DNA of 64,000 nt, taken from positions 806,001 to 870,000 of the forward strand of contig NZ_JACHGJ010000001.1 of the NCBI RefSeq assembly GCF_014207565.1. Direction: 5' to 3'. The position numbers were made by a program, and so were the translations under genes. Source of the stretch: Spirochaeta isovalerica. GTDB lineage: Bacteria; Spirochaetota; Spirochaetia; DSM-2461. This document shows positions 56,460-64,000 of this stretch, piece by piece (the first letter of the stretch is position 1; each line of letters starts with the position of its first letter). Below the pieces are notes generated by a model. That model was given only the letters and a program-made list of their open reading frames with translations. It ran no database searches and had not been told where the DNA came from.

Positions 56460-56540
56460 TGGGGAGAGAAGGATTCGAACCTTCGAAGCCGAAACAACAG
56501 ATTTACAGTCTGCCCCCTTTGACCGCTCGGGAACCTCCCC
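56460..56540 (-). tRNA. tRNA-Tyr (GTA), copy 1
   Basis: Minus strand. Starts GGGGAGG and ends TCTCCCC plus A; long variable arm; anticodon loop contains GTA; T-loop GTTCGAATC. CCA is not encoded. Confidence 0.96.
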
Positions 56541-56563
56541 AAAAGCATTATCCAATGCCGTAA

Positions 56564-56637
56564 AGCCAACTGTCGGATTCGAACCGACGACCCCGAGATT
56601 ACAAGTCACGTGCTCTGGCCAGCTGAGCTAAGTTGGC
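56564..56637 (-). tRNA. tRNA-Thr (TGT), copy 1
   Basis: Minus strand, 74 bases, acceptor GCCAACT/AGTTGGC with discriminator T, anticodon TGT in loop CTTGTAA. The anticodon stem CGTGA/TCTCG has a U-U mismatch at its middle pair. CCA not encoded. Confidence 0.95.
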
Positions 56638-56782
56638 ATATATGTCGACCGCTGTTTTAAGTCCTGCGGACATTATGACTCGAGGATAAATCAGCGAATC
56701 GGGCGCTTTAGCGCTACAGCAGATTATCCTATTAGAATAAGTGATGCAAACCAATGCTTCGCATTAACATCATTATCTATAT

Positions 56783-56863
56783 TGGGGAGAGAAGGATTCG
56801 AACCTTCGAAGCCGAAACAACAGATTTACAGTCTGCCCCCTTTGACCGCTCGGGAACCTCCCC
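56783..56863 (-). tRNA. tRNA-Tyr (GTA), copy 2
   Basis: Identical in the mature region to copy 1, 323 bases away. Confidence 0.96.
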
Positions 56864-56886
56864 AAAAGCATTATCCAATGCCGTAA

Positions 56887-56960
56887 AGCCAACTGTCGGA
56901 TTCGAACCGACGACCCCGAGATTACAAGTCACGTGCTCTGGCCAGCTGAGCTAAGTTGGC
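56887..56960 (-). tRNA. tRNA-Thr (TGT), copy 2
   Basis: Identical to copy 1, including the U-U mismatch in the anticodon stem. The 24-base Tyr-Thr spacer is the same as in copy 1. Confidence 0.95.
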
Positions 56961-57106
56961 ATATATGTCGACCGCTGTTTTAAGTCCTGCGGACATTAAG
57001 ACTCCGGGATAAATCAGCGAATCCGGCGCTTTCGCGCTACAGCAGATTATCCTATTTAGAATAAGTGATGCAAACCAATGCTTCGCATTAACATCATTAT
57101 TTCTAT

Positions 57107-57187
57107 TGGGGAGAGAAGGATTCGAACCTTCGAAGCCGAAACAACAGATTTACAGTCTGCCCCCTTTGACCGCTCGGGAACCTCCCC
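57107..57187 (-). tRNA. tRNA-Tyr (GTA), copy 3
   Basis: Identical mature region. Here the spacer to tRNA-Thr is 44 bases and different in sequence, marking this pair as the older, promoter-proximal one. Confidence 0.96.
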
Positions 57188-57231
57188 AAATAAGCAAAAC
57201 AGCATTGCAAAAACGAACTGTTCACTCAATC

Positions 57232-57305
57232 AGCCAACTGTCGGATTCGAACCGACGACCCCGAGATTACAAGTCACGTGCTCTGGCCAGCTGAGCTAAG
57301 TTGGC
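57232..57305 (-). tRNA. tRNA-Thr (TGT), copy 3
   Basis: First tRNA of the transcript, about ten bases after the predicted transcription start. Same sequence as copies 1 and 2. Confidence 0.95.
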
Positions 57306-57325
57306 GTTTATGCTTACCGAAAAAG

Positions 57326-57354
57326 AAGATATGATAATCTGTAAAAACAGTCAA
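57326..57354 (-). promoter_or_regulatory. Promoter of the tRNA array
   Basis: Minus strand TTGACT (57354-57349), 17-base spacer, TATCTT (57331-57326). Confidence 0.7.
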
Positions 57355-57381
57355 TACTTATTATTTAAAAAGTGTCAAAGC

Positions 57382-58170
57382 TCAGACTAAAATCTCAAGC
57401 CCTTCTTCCTGCACCGCAACAGTGTATTCAAACTGGGATGCGACAAATCCTTCTCTGACCATAGCCGTTCCGAGTTCATCATAGAAGATATCATATGGAC
57501 AGTTTGTGAAGACCGGTTCGAGTGTGAATACCATTCCAGGCTTGAGGGGGCATGATCTTCCGCTGGTGACATATTGGACTAGAGGTGATTCGTGAAGCTC
57601 CCGGCCGATTCCATGGCCGGCCCCTTCCTGAAGAACACGAAGCCCTATTTCCCTGCTTTTTTCACTGATAAAATCCCCCAGAACGTCCAGATCCTGTTTT
57701 TGTTCCAGGATTTTTACTGAATCAAAGACTATTTCTTTGGAAAACCTGACAATATCCATAATTTCGGGAGGACAATTTCCCACTGGGTAGGTTTCTGCCC
57801 CATCACCGTACCAGCCGTCTTTTCTAAGCACGATATCCACTGTTACGATATCGCCTTCCCTTAGAACATAATTTTCCGGTATGCCGTGATAAGCTTTATT
57901 ATTTCGGGAGATCAGTGCTGAATACTCATAGAGACCAGAGCTCTTGAGAAAAGGGTCTCCGTTTCGCAGCAAAATATAGTTTTCACAGAAAATATCGATA
58001 TCAAGCTCGTTGACTCCGGGCTTAATGATTTTTTCAAGCTGACGGAGCAGATCGCGGACCAGAGCTGCCGCCTGAGAGATGTAAAACCTCTCTTCTCTGC
58101 TGTAATAGGAGATCTCACCTCTTTCATGCTCTTCCCGTGATGGACCTGTACAGAGGGATATATCTCTCAT
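57382..58170 (-). CDS. map: Methionine aminopeptidase-like M24 peptidase
   Basis: 262 residues from ATG 58170; earlier ATGs lie deeper inside glgA. The pita-bread fold has the substrate histidine in AYHGIPEN, metal ligands in VDIVLRKDGWYGDGAETY, GAGHGIGRELHESP, and the glutamate in FTLEPVF near residue 210. Removes N-terminal methionine from new proteins. Overlaps glgA by 47 bases and has no strong ribosome site, so translational coupling is likely. The spacing of the first metal Asp pair is normal. Confidence 0.88.
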   Translation of the reverse strand: MRDISLCTGPSREEHERGEISYYSREERFYISQAAALVRDLLRQLEKIIKPGVNELDIDIFCENYILLRNGDPFLKSSGLYEYSALISRNNKAYHGIPENYVLREGDIVTVDIVLRKDGWYGDGAETYPVGNCPPEIMDIVRFSKEIVFDSVKILEQKQDLDVLGDFISEKSREIGLRVLQEGAGHGIGRELHESPLVQYVTSGRSCPLKPGMVFTLEPVFTNCPYDIFYDELGTAMVREGFVASQFEYTVAVQEEGLEILV

Positions 58171-59638
58171 CAAGAACTTGCCGCCATGTATATTTCTCAT
58201 TAATGATATTAACGGCATTCTTTCTGATTTGATGTAGAATCTCTCTGTCATTGCCATAGAGATAGATAGCTTCACGGACTTTTTCCGCAAGCCTTTCCGG
58301 TGTATTCGGACTATATGAAAAGCCGTTCAATCTATCCTTTGTTTTTACAAGTCCTCCTGTTTCATGGACAATGGGGATATTTCCGTTCAGCTGGGCGATA
58401 AAGTCCGTCAGGCCGCAAGGTTCCCATTGCGATGGAACCAGAAAAAAATCACCACCCGCAAAGACATCGGCAGAAAGTGAAGGATCGTAATACCTGAAAT
58501 AAGCGAAATTCCCTATTCGTCCGGCAATACCGGCCAGCCTGGCTTCCAGATCCCGGTCGCCCTCTCCGAGAACGAGAAAACGGGCATCGAGATCAGAAGC
58601 ATACCTTTCCAGAAAATCCGCCAGAACATCGATCCCTTTCTGATAGGCGATCCGGCTTTGAAGGGTGAATAACGGTCTGTCATCGTCAATCATTGCTCCG
58701 TAAAGATAACCGCTTTTTTCAAGATCAGCGATTCTTTTGATAAGCAAGGCTCTGCATTCTCTCTTTTTTTCTGTAAAGGAATTGTGGGTTCCATTTTTCA
58801 GAACAGGCGAATGTGAGCAGCGGTCGTGATGATCCGGATCTATTCCATTGGTTATACCAATCAGCTCGATTCCGGCTGAGTGAAACAACTCTCCGATCAG
58901 TCCGCTATTGATATCCTTTCCCGACATGACATCTTCCGCATAACGCTCAGAGACTGTATTGATTTTTCCATAGAGACCGGCGCAGAGAAGAGGATTCCAG
59001 CCCATGGGCGTGTGGAAAGACTTGAGAACACTATGGGATAATCCTGTCAACTTTTCAACTTCGTGAAAGTCTTCTATGTTCTGTTGATATACAGCCCCGC
59101 CATTGTGTATGGTTAGCAACGTTCCTGAACGGCTGAAATACCCGGAATACCGCTTTTTCGTTCTCATAATGGCCGGAAGAAAGCCACAATGGCCATCGTG
59201 AAGATGAAAGACCTCCGGTAACTCACCCAGTGCCATGGCACCTTCCAGAGCTGCATATTGCAGCGTCAGATTCATTTCATTGGCATCGAGATGACCTTTT
59301 CCATATTGAAAATCAGCTCTTAAACCTTCTTCCCGCATACTGTAGGTATAAACACGATCTTTTGATAGAAAAACAGCTGCTTTTACCAATAAGACCCGTA
59401 TTCCTTCGACATAGCAGGGATAGAGACTGATCTGCTCATCACCTTTCCGGCCGCGCAGCGGAAAACTGACAAGAGGATCACAATATGATTTATCCTCGAG
59501 AAACCGGTACATGGGAAGCACGACAGTCACTTCATGCCCGAGACTGACAAGAGCGCGGGACAATCCGTAGACAACGTCCTTTATGCCCCCAGCTTCCGCG
59601 AGGGGACTCATTTCTCTGGAAACCTGCCAGATATTCAC
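58124..59638 (-). CDS. glgA: Glycogen synthase (GT5)
   Basis: 504 residues from GTG 59638, with AAGGT upstream. The N-terminal ADP-glucose motif appears as EAGGIKDVVYGL (classical KTGGLADV is changed), then HLHDGHCGFLP, and the C-terminal E-x7-E-like QWEPCGLTDFIAQ and GGLVKTKD. Extends alpha-1,4-glucan from ADP-glucose. Glycogen branching or ADP-glucose genes are not in the window. Confidence 0.9.
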   Translation of the reverse strand: MNIWQVSREMSPLAEAGGIKDVVYGLSRALVSLGHEVTVVLPMYRFLEDKSYCDPLVSFPLRGRKGDEQISLYPCYVEGIRVLLVKAAVFLSKDRVYTYSMREEGLRADFQYGKGHLDANEMNLTLQYAALEGAMALGELPEVFHLHDGHCGFLPAIMRTKKRYSGYFSRSGTLLTIHNGGAVYQQNIEDFHEVEKLTGLSHSVLKSFHTPMGWNPLLCAGLYGKINTVSERYAEDVMSGKDINSGLIGELFHSAGIELIGITNGIDPDHHDRCSHSPVLKNGTHNSFTEKKRECRALLIKRIADLEKSGYLYGAMIDDDRPLFTLQSRIAYQKGIDVLADFLERYASDLDARFLVLGEGDRDLEARLAGIAGRIGNFAYFRYYDPSLSADVFAGGDFFLVPSQWEPCGLTDFIAQLNGNIPIVHETGGLVKTKDRLNGFSYSPNTPERLAEKVREAIYLYGNDREILHQIRKNAVNIINEKYTWRQVLDERYIPLYRSITGRA

Positions 59639-59654
59639 AAACCGCTACCTTCTA

Positions 59655-60026
59655 TCAGCACTCATATGCCGAATTCAGATCTTTTCTGAGATGTACCGCC
59701 TCTCCAAGGTAAACGGGAACGGGTCTGTGATCATTTTCACATTGATAAGTAACCAGAACCCTGACAACAGCATGAAGAGCTCCTTCATATTCCGGTTCTT
59801 TCGTACAGAATAAAGGTACGAAATGATAAGCGCCGGATTTCCTCAAAGCGGCTGCCGGATTGGCGACATTCAAATCTGCCGTCTGGGAGAAAACAATACT
59901 GATTATCTCTTCTTCTTTTAAATCATTTTTTCCACTTATTTCATTCATCAGTTCGATAACCGCTTTTTCCATTGACTTGTGATCATTGGAGTCGACAGAA
60001 ATCGCACCCCGAACAGCTTTAACCAT
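59655..60026 (-). CDS. aroH: Chorismate mutase, AroH type
   Basis: 123 residues. The monofunctional trimeric fold: VKAVRGAISVDSND at the N terminus, EEIISIVFSQTADL near residue 40, and RVLVTY near residue 90 (catalytic arginine region). Converts chorismate to prephenate for phenylalanine and tyrosine. Ribosome site CGGAG. Followed closely by glgA. Confidence 0.93.
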   Translation of the reverse strand: MVKAVRGAISVDSNDHKSMEKAVIELMNEISGKNDLKEEEIISIVFSQTADLNVANPAAALRKSGAYHFVPLFCTKEPEYEGALHAVVRVLVTYQCENDHRPVPVYLGEAVHLRKDLNSAYEC

Positions 60027-60056
60027 TAAATAACTCCGAAATTCGTTCCGTTCAAA

Positions 60057-60404
60057 TCAGAACCAGGATTTGAGAAAATTTATAAAAATATAAAAGATAA
60101 ATGTAAAAGTAAAAATCACTCCGGAAAAAATAATTTTAAAAAGAACACTTTTTTTTCTGTAACGGAAGGACATTATATACACCAGAACGGCAAAAAGAGA
60201 TGCCATTGAGGATAAAACAACAGCATAACTCATAAAATCCAGCAGAAAGAGTTGTGTTGAATCAGTAAACTTCTGAAAACTACCCAGTACATAGAGAAAA
60301 AAGGCAAAGAGAGTATTGTATAGAAAGAAAAGTGATGATTTTCTCAATAATGCAGGCAACCACAGCCTGAAATACCGGACTCCTGCTGAATTTCTTCTGA
60401 TCAT
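60057..60404 (-). CDS. Small membrane protein, unknown
   Basis: 115 residues with three hydrophobic segments (about 24-46, 53-77 and 86-112), a basic N terminus (RRNSAGVRYFRLW) and few other features. No family recognised. A promoter ends six bases before the ATG, so the mRNA may be leaderless; it is divergent from the HAD gene. Confidence 0.6.
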   Translation of the reverse strand: MIRRNSAGVRYFRLWLPALLRKSSLFFLYNTLFAFFLYVLGSFQKFTDSTQLFLLDFMSYAVVLSSMASLFAVLVYIMSFRYRKKSVLFKIIFSGVIFTFTFIFYIFINFLKSWF

Positions 60405-60410
60405 TCACCC

Positions 60411-60439
60411 ATATTATCACGGGGGGAGAAGGCCATCAA
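60411..60439 (-). promoter_or_regulatory. Leaderless-type promoter of the 115-residue membrane protein gene
   Basis: Minus strand TTGATG (60439-60434), 17-base spacer, TAATAT with upstream TGA (60416-60411), six bases to ATG 60404. Confidence 0.5.
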
Positions 60440-60503
60440 TCCCGTACGAAAAAGGGATAGACCTGAAAGTCCGCAGAGGCGCTTATTCACCAGGACTTAT
60501 TTC

Positions 60504-60533
60504 TTGCAGGGTGATGAAAGGTGAACATACAAT
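60504..60533 (+). promoter_or_regulatory. Leaderless-type promoter of the HAD-SPFH-HIT operon
   Basis: TTGCAG (60504-60509), 18-base spacer, TACAAT (60528-60533), six bases to ATG 60540. A purine-rich AAAGGTG lies too far upstream (in the spacer) to be a ribosome site. Confidence 0.5.
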
Positions 60534-60539
60534 AGAGAT

Positions 60540-61454
60540 ATGAAGGAAATGAATGATAAGAAAAAGAATCTGCACGAACTGATTCAGAATATGACAGCTC
60601 CTCTCTCTCCCTTTCCGACAGAACTGCCGTCAAAACTGAAAAAACTGGATAGCATCAAAGCAGTCCTGCTGGATGTCTATGGCACGATTTTAATTTCCGG
60701 AACAGGTGATATCGGCATTGCAGAAGAGAAGAATAATGATTTTCCCATATCAGGTATACTTGAAAATGAGGGTCTTGCGTTACTCTGCGACAGGAACTCC
60801 ATAGATGACCGGTTCTCCGGACTGATCATAGATTATATTAAGGAAGATCATAAAAAGAGCAAATCCGAAGGCATATTGTATCCCGAAGTGGATATTAGAG
60901 ATATCTGGAATAGAATTCTGAATACGATGCTCAATGAAAACTACATAGACGGCGATATCGATGAGGGAAAAATCGAAAGAGCTTCTGTGGCCTACGAATG
61001 CCTGACCAACCCTGTTTGGCCTATGCCCGGAGCAGATTTACTGATTAATCATCTCTATGATTCCCCCCTGAAAGCGGGGATCGTTTCCAATGCCCAGTTT
61101 TATACGGAACCGATTCTGGAAACCCTGCTCGATTTTCGCATAGGCGAGGATTTTTTCCCCGAAAGCCTTCTATTTTATTCTTTCGAACAGAAACAGGCCA
61201 AACCGTCGGAAGATTTTTTTTCATCTGCTGTTTTAAAAGTGAAAAAGCTGTACAATATAGATGCCCATGAGATACTCTATGTGGGAAACGATATGCTGAA
61301 TGATGTTTATACAGCTTCGAAATGCGGATGCCGGACAGCTTTATTCGCCGGGGATAAACGGTCGCTCAGGCTTAGAGCTTCCGATGAAAGATGCCGCGAT
61401 CTCGAACCTGATTTGACGTTAACCAGTTTAAGTCAACTGATCGAAATACTCTAA
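60540..61454 (+). CDS. HAD-superfamily hydrolase
   Basis: 304 residues. Motif I is LLDVYGTIL near residue 43: the nucleophile is followed at +2 by tyrosine, as in 2-haloacid dehalogenases and some phosphatases, not the usual aspartate. Motif II is GIVSNAQF near 180, motif III the lysine in KQAKPSEDFF near 220, motif IV VGNDMLNDV near 247. An inserted cap lies between I and II. Substrate unknown. Starts the HAD - SPFH-like - HIT operon. Confidence 0.85.
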   Translation: MKEMNDKKKNLHELIQNMTAPLSPFPTELPSKLKKLDSIKAVLLDVYGTILISGTGDIGIAEEKNNDFPISGILENEGLALLCDRNSIDDRFSGLIIDYIKEDHKKSKSEGILYPEVDIRDIWNRILNTMLNENYIDGDIDEGKIERASVAYECLTNPVWPMPGADLLINHLYDSPLKAGIVSNAQFYTEPILETLLDFRIGEDFFPESLLFYSFEQKQAKPSEDFFSSAVLKVKKLYNIDAHEILYVGNDMLNDVYTASKCGCRTALFAGDKRSLRLRASDERCRDLEPDLTLTSLSQLIEIL

Positions 61455-61471
61455 AGGACTGCGGTACGTTC

Positions 61472-62353
61472 ATGGCTGATACAACTGTTAAAAAGAAGAA
61501 AAAAAGCTCACTGGGACCAATATTGTCTTTTTTACTTTTTTTCGGAGCGGCCGGAACTCTGTTCTGGTTCGGGTGGGTCCAATTCGAACTTCCGGAAAAC
61601 ACTTACGCGGTTCTTTTTTCGAAAACAAGCGGTTATGACAGCAAGGTTCTCGAACCGGGCCGTTTCATATGGAAATGGGAGAGGATTCTTCCGACTAACA
61701 GCAAGCTTATCAAATTCCTGGTTGAAACTCGAAGTACTGAACTCGAATACATAGGCGAATTGCCTTCCGGTGATTTATACAAGTCCTTTATTCCTGAAAA
61801 TCCCGATTTTTCCTATCATATGACTTTTCATATTTCATACCGGCTTATTGAGGAGCGTTTACCGGAACTCCTGCAGAAGGGTGATTTAGACAGCGGGGAC
61901 ATGGAAAGCTTTTACAATGAAGCAGAAGCTGAATATCTGAAGATACTGAAAGAGGGAACAGGTGATTATTTTACGGAAAACCTTTCAATAAACAGCAGCT
62001 CCTACGGCGAGCTGGAAATAGCTCTCCTCGAAAAACTCAAATCCCGTTACACCTACCTTGAAATCCGGTCTTTTGTTGTAAAATACATTAATTTCCCTGA
62101 CCTGGAACTCTATCGAACGGCAAAGGACATGTATGCCCAGATCCTCGAAAGACGGAAAAATGCGGAAATCGCCACAGAAAAATGGGCCATAGAATCCAAA
62201 GTGAATCTCGATACAAAAATAGAGATTTTAACCAAATATGGGGAATTGTTGAGTAAATACCCGATTCTTGTTGATTATTTTGCCCTTGATCCCGAATCTC
62301 AAGTCCTTGATATCAGCAACCTTAAAGATTTCAATTATGTTTCCGGTGAATAG
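61472..62353 (+). CDS. Membrane-anchored SPFH/band-7-like protein
   Basis: 293 residues. A KKKKK tag and one membrane segment (about 14-34), then a domain of SPFH/prohibitin layout (PENTYAVLFSKTSGYDSKVLEPGRF) followed by a coiled-coil-like helix with ILERRKNAEIATEKWAIES. It probably forms membrane microdomain assemblies and may guard a protease. The SPFH call is by layout only. Stop is adjacent to the HIT start. Confidence 0.65.
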   Translation: MADTTVKKKKKSSLGPILSFLLFFGAAGTLFWFGWVQFELPENTYAVLFSKTSGYDSKVLEPGRFIWKWERILPTNSKLIKFLVETRSTELEYIGELPSGDLYKSFIPENPDFSYHMTFHISYRLIEERLPELLQKGDLDSGDMESFYNEAEAEYLKILKEGTGDYFTENLSINSSSYGELEIALLEKLKSRYTYLEIRSFVVKYINFPDLELYRTAKDMYAQILERRKNAEIATEKWAIESKVNLDTKIEILTKYGELLSKYPILVDYFALDPESQVLDISNLKDFNYVSGE

Positions 62354-62863
62354 ATGGATTATTTCTTCAGTTTCAATAAAATGAAATATTTCAGAGAAAA
62401 GAAACCCGATGGATGTATCCTCTGTCTTATATACGAAGGTTCCAAAGAAGTTGAAGATTTAACGGTCTACCGTTCCGGACTCGTCTCGGTTACTGTTAAC
62501 CTATACCCCTATAATCCGGGACATCTTCTGGTATTCCCGAACCGCCATATTCAGGACGTCCGGGAGATGAGCGAACAGGAAGAAAGGGAGATGAGCCGGG
62601 TTACGAAATTGACTCTTGATGTGCTGGATGATCTTTTCTCGCCCACAGCCTATAATATCGGCTTTAATATGGGTCTTGAAGCCGGCGGCTCAATTGATCA
62701 TCTCCATCAGCATATCATTCCCCGTTACCCGAGAGAAATAGGTATAGCAGAACTGATCGGCGGAAAGAAAATACTTGTGGAAAGTCCCTACGACACAGCC
62801 GTTAAACTGACCGAAGCCTTTAATTCTTTTCCATCTCAAGATTCTGTTTCAAAAGGTTGTTGA
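62354..62863 (+). CDS. HIT family nucleotide hydrolase/phosphorylase
   Basis: 169 residues, start immediately after the upstream TAG. CILC near residue 17 may bind zinc; the histidine triad is DHLHQHIIPRY near residue 115. Resembles Ap4A phosphorylase or Fhit-type enzymes that clear dinucleoside polyphosphates. The last 44 bases overlap the convergent gene. Confidence 0.9.
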   Translation: MDYFFSFNKMKYFREKKPDGCILCLIYEGSKEVEDLTVYRSGLVSVTVNLYPYNPGHLLVFPNRHIQDVREMSEQEEREMSRVTKLTLDVLDDLFSPTAYNIGFNMGLEAGGSIDHLHQHIIPRYPREIGIAELIGGKKILVESPYDTAVKLTEAFNSFPSQDSVSKGC

Positions 62864-64000
62864 GGTTAGAGACATCGCTTAAGAGAAGCTTAATCAATTC
62901 CCGGAGGGAACGCTCTCTGTTGACTTGAGGATAAACCGAAGACAGCTGAAGGCGGATCAGATCCGCCGGACTAGAAATAACCCGTTCCAGCCCCTTCTGA
63001 ATATGATTGAGGATATCAAGCCCCGAGAAAATAATGCGCTCGGCTTCCAGATCCTTCTCTGAAATAAATCCTCTGTATTTTCTTTCCAGAGACGGGCTTT
63101 TTTTCAATTCGTTTTTTAATAAGGAAAAAGTCTTTCCGTCTTCATGATCGGGCATAAGGGAACGGTCAAAGGCACTTATCTCGCTACTGACTTTTTCCAC
63201 ATCTTTCTGCAGTTCGAGAATCCGCGATTGAAGCTGAGGGTTTTTAACAAGCACAGTTTTGTAAAGGACTTGAAAAACTTCAAGCACATTTCCCTTATAG
63301 TACTGGGCATAGAAATTATAGAGCAGCATGAGCGAAGAGATGTGTTTGAAATAAGGCAGGTTCAGAGTCCTGAAATCAAAATCTTTATACTCGCGGTACC
63401 CTTGAAGCTGATAAAGAGTGAAACCCAGAAAAATACGCTCGATCGACGAGTTGATATATTTTCGCTGAACTTCGTGGAAAACGGAAGTCAATGCGGAAAG
63501 CACTCTCAACTTGAGAGAAGAACTGTAAAATTCAAAAAAATCCGGCTTGGGAATCTTGAAGACCTGCTCGTAATAACTATCCTTTCTAATATATTTGATG
63601 ATATCTGCCAAAGGAGTTTTCTTCATGAACTCCTCAACACCGAGCTTTAGAGACTGAATGTCTTTTTTTATTATCTGAAGCCTGTCTTCGGAATTATCTC
63701 CTTCGTCACTTCTTTTTATCCTAAGATAGGCTCCGCTTACGGCATTAATATGCTCATCTGTCCAGTCTGTCATGGCAAAAAGATTGAGACAATACAAAAG
63801 CTGCTCCAGCCTTGAAATGACAAGAGAGAAATCCGTATTCCTGAAATCGGGCGATCTGAATTCGACGAGGTCCGCCATGGAGCATCCGAATGCGGACAAA
63901 AGATTTTTAAAAGGGTATACAACGAGAAACTTACCGAAATAAAAGGGCAGAAAATACTCATTAATATCCTCTATGTTTTTCAGAGGAATGGAATTGAGAA
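62820..64000 (-). CDS. Spirochaete-type conserved hypothetical protein, cut by the window edge
   Basis: The reading frame stays open to the last base of the window (codons from about 63998 down give LNSIPLKNIEDINEYFLPFY), so the TTG at 63899 is not a real start and the gene is partial at its 5' end. At least 390 residues, helical, with DSYYEQVFKIPKPDFFEFY near the middle. It resembles the DUF5312-type proteins of spirochaetes. Function unknown. Convergent overlap of 44 bases with the HIT gene. Confidence 0.7.
   Translation of the reverse strand, partial: LNSIPLKNIEDINEYFLPFYFGKFLVVYPFKNLLSAFGCSMADLVEFRSPDFRNTDFSLVISRLEQLLYCLNLFAMTDWTDEHINAVSGAYLRIKRSDEGDNSEDRLQIIKKDIQSLKLGVEEFMKKTPLADIIKYIRKDSYYEQVFKIPKPDFFEFYSSSLKLRVLSALTSVFHEVQRKYINSSIERIFLGFTLYQLQGYREYKDFDFRTLNLPYFKHISSLMLLYNFYAQYYKGNVLEVFQVLYKTVLVKNPQLQSRILELQKDVEKVSSEISAFDRSLMPDHEDGKTFSLLKNELKKSPSLERKYRGFISEKDLEAERIIFSGLDILNHIQKGLERVISSPADLIRLQLSSVYPQVNRERSLRELIKLLLSDVSNLNNLLKQNLEMEKN

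Larger units (their letters stand above)
56461..57107. repeat. Two near-identical 323/324-bp tandem units carrying tRNA-Thr/tRNA-Tyr
   Basis: The block from the tRNA-Tyr end through the tRNA-Thr and a 143-base spacer recurs with a period of 323 then 324 bases (Tyr ends at 56461, 56784, 57108). The spacers differ at only a few positions. They contain hairpins such as GCGCT/AGCGC and AATGC-TTC-GCATT and an AGGATAA/TTATCCT inverted repeat. A diverged remnant follows at about 56415-56460. Confidence 0.9.

Noticed and set aside
56754-57299. Open frames in the tRNA cluster giving peptides such as GREGFEPSK
   Set aside because: They read the plus strand of the tRNA genes, a well-known artefact of gene prediction over tRNA arrays; no ribosome site.

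Overview
The window looks like chromosomal DNA of a free-living spirochaete with mid-range G+C. The evidence is a P83/100-family periplasmic protein, several proteins that look spirochaete-specific (498-aa membrane protein, SPFH-like protein, partial gene at the right edge), a fused PyrB-PyrI aspartate transcarbamoylase as in Treponema and Thermotoga relatives, and no phage, transposon or CRISPR. Genus cannot be set from the sequence alone. Genes are densely packed, often joined by 4-base ATGA/GTGA overlaps, and many convergent pairs overlap at their 3' ends.

Layout. 1-6 kb: YitT membrane protein, PilZ protein, two cyclic-nucleotide-binding-domain proteins, and a PHP phosphoesterase / LysM-M23 peptidase / PEGA-like operon, ending in a hairpin RNA whose loop carries CCUCC. 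6-9 kb: class A PBP and a mini ParB-like protein. 9-15 kb (minus): RlmD/TrmA-type methyltransferase, an outer-surface/periplasmic beta-propeller-HEAT protein that seems to start at ATT, P83/100, and pyrBI. 15-21 kb: rex, macrodomain protein, GDPD, guaB, guaA, two small genes. 21-28 kb (minus): cobQ-cbiB-cobD-cobU-cobT-cobS-cobC, the late cobalamin pathway, behind a cobalamin riboswitch. 28-32 kb: ridA, a membrane PilZ protein, and a C25-protease-like lipoprotein. 32-37 kb (minus): marR-hutH-hutU-hutI plus an unknown membrane protein. 37-42 kb: thioesterase, small protein, GT4 glycosyltransferase, B12-binding radical SAM protein. 42-49 kb (minus): TPR protein-mreB-mreC-mreD-PBP2-rodA and rnpB. 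49-56 kb (minus): MBL hydrolase, small protein, mltG, dnaG, rpoD, zinc-ribbon protein. 56-57.3 kb: three tandem tRNA-Thr/tRNA-Tyr pairs. 57-64 kb: map, glgA, aroH, HAD, SPFH-like, HIT and a gene cut by the window edge.

Main themes. Cell-envelope growth is heavily represented (PBP1A, M23, MltG, MreBCD, PBP2, RodA). Cobalamin is made or salvaged by one riboswitch-controlled operon. Histidine is degraded to formiminoglutamate by a hut operon with a MarR-type regulator and an obvious palindromic site.

The most notable general signal is translational. Many genes have strong GGAGG sites, but at least seven transcription units have a sigma70-type promoter whose -10 box ends only 6-8 bases before the start codon, with no Shine-Dalgarno sequence. 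This predicts leaderless mRNAs. Other candidates worth testing are the ATT start, the anti-Shine-Dalgarno-loop RNA at 5.9 kb, the triplicated tRNA pair with a U-U mismatch in the tRNA-Thr anticodon stem, and the caspase-fold-like lipoprotein. I found no clear undescribed multi-gene defence or mobile system.
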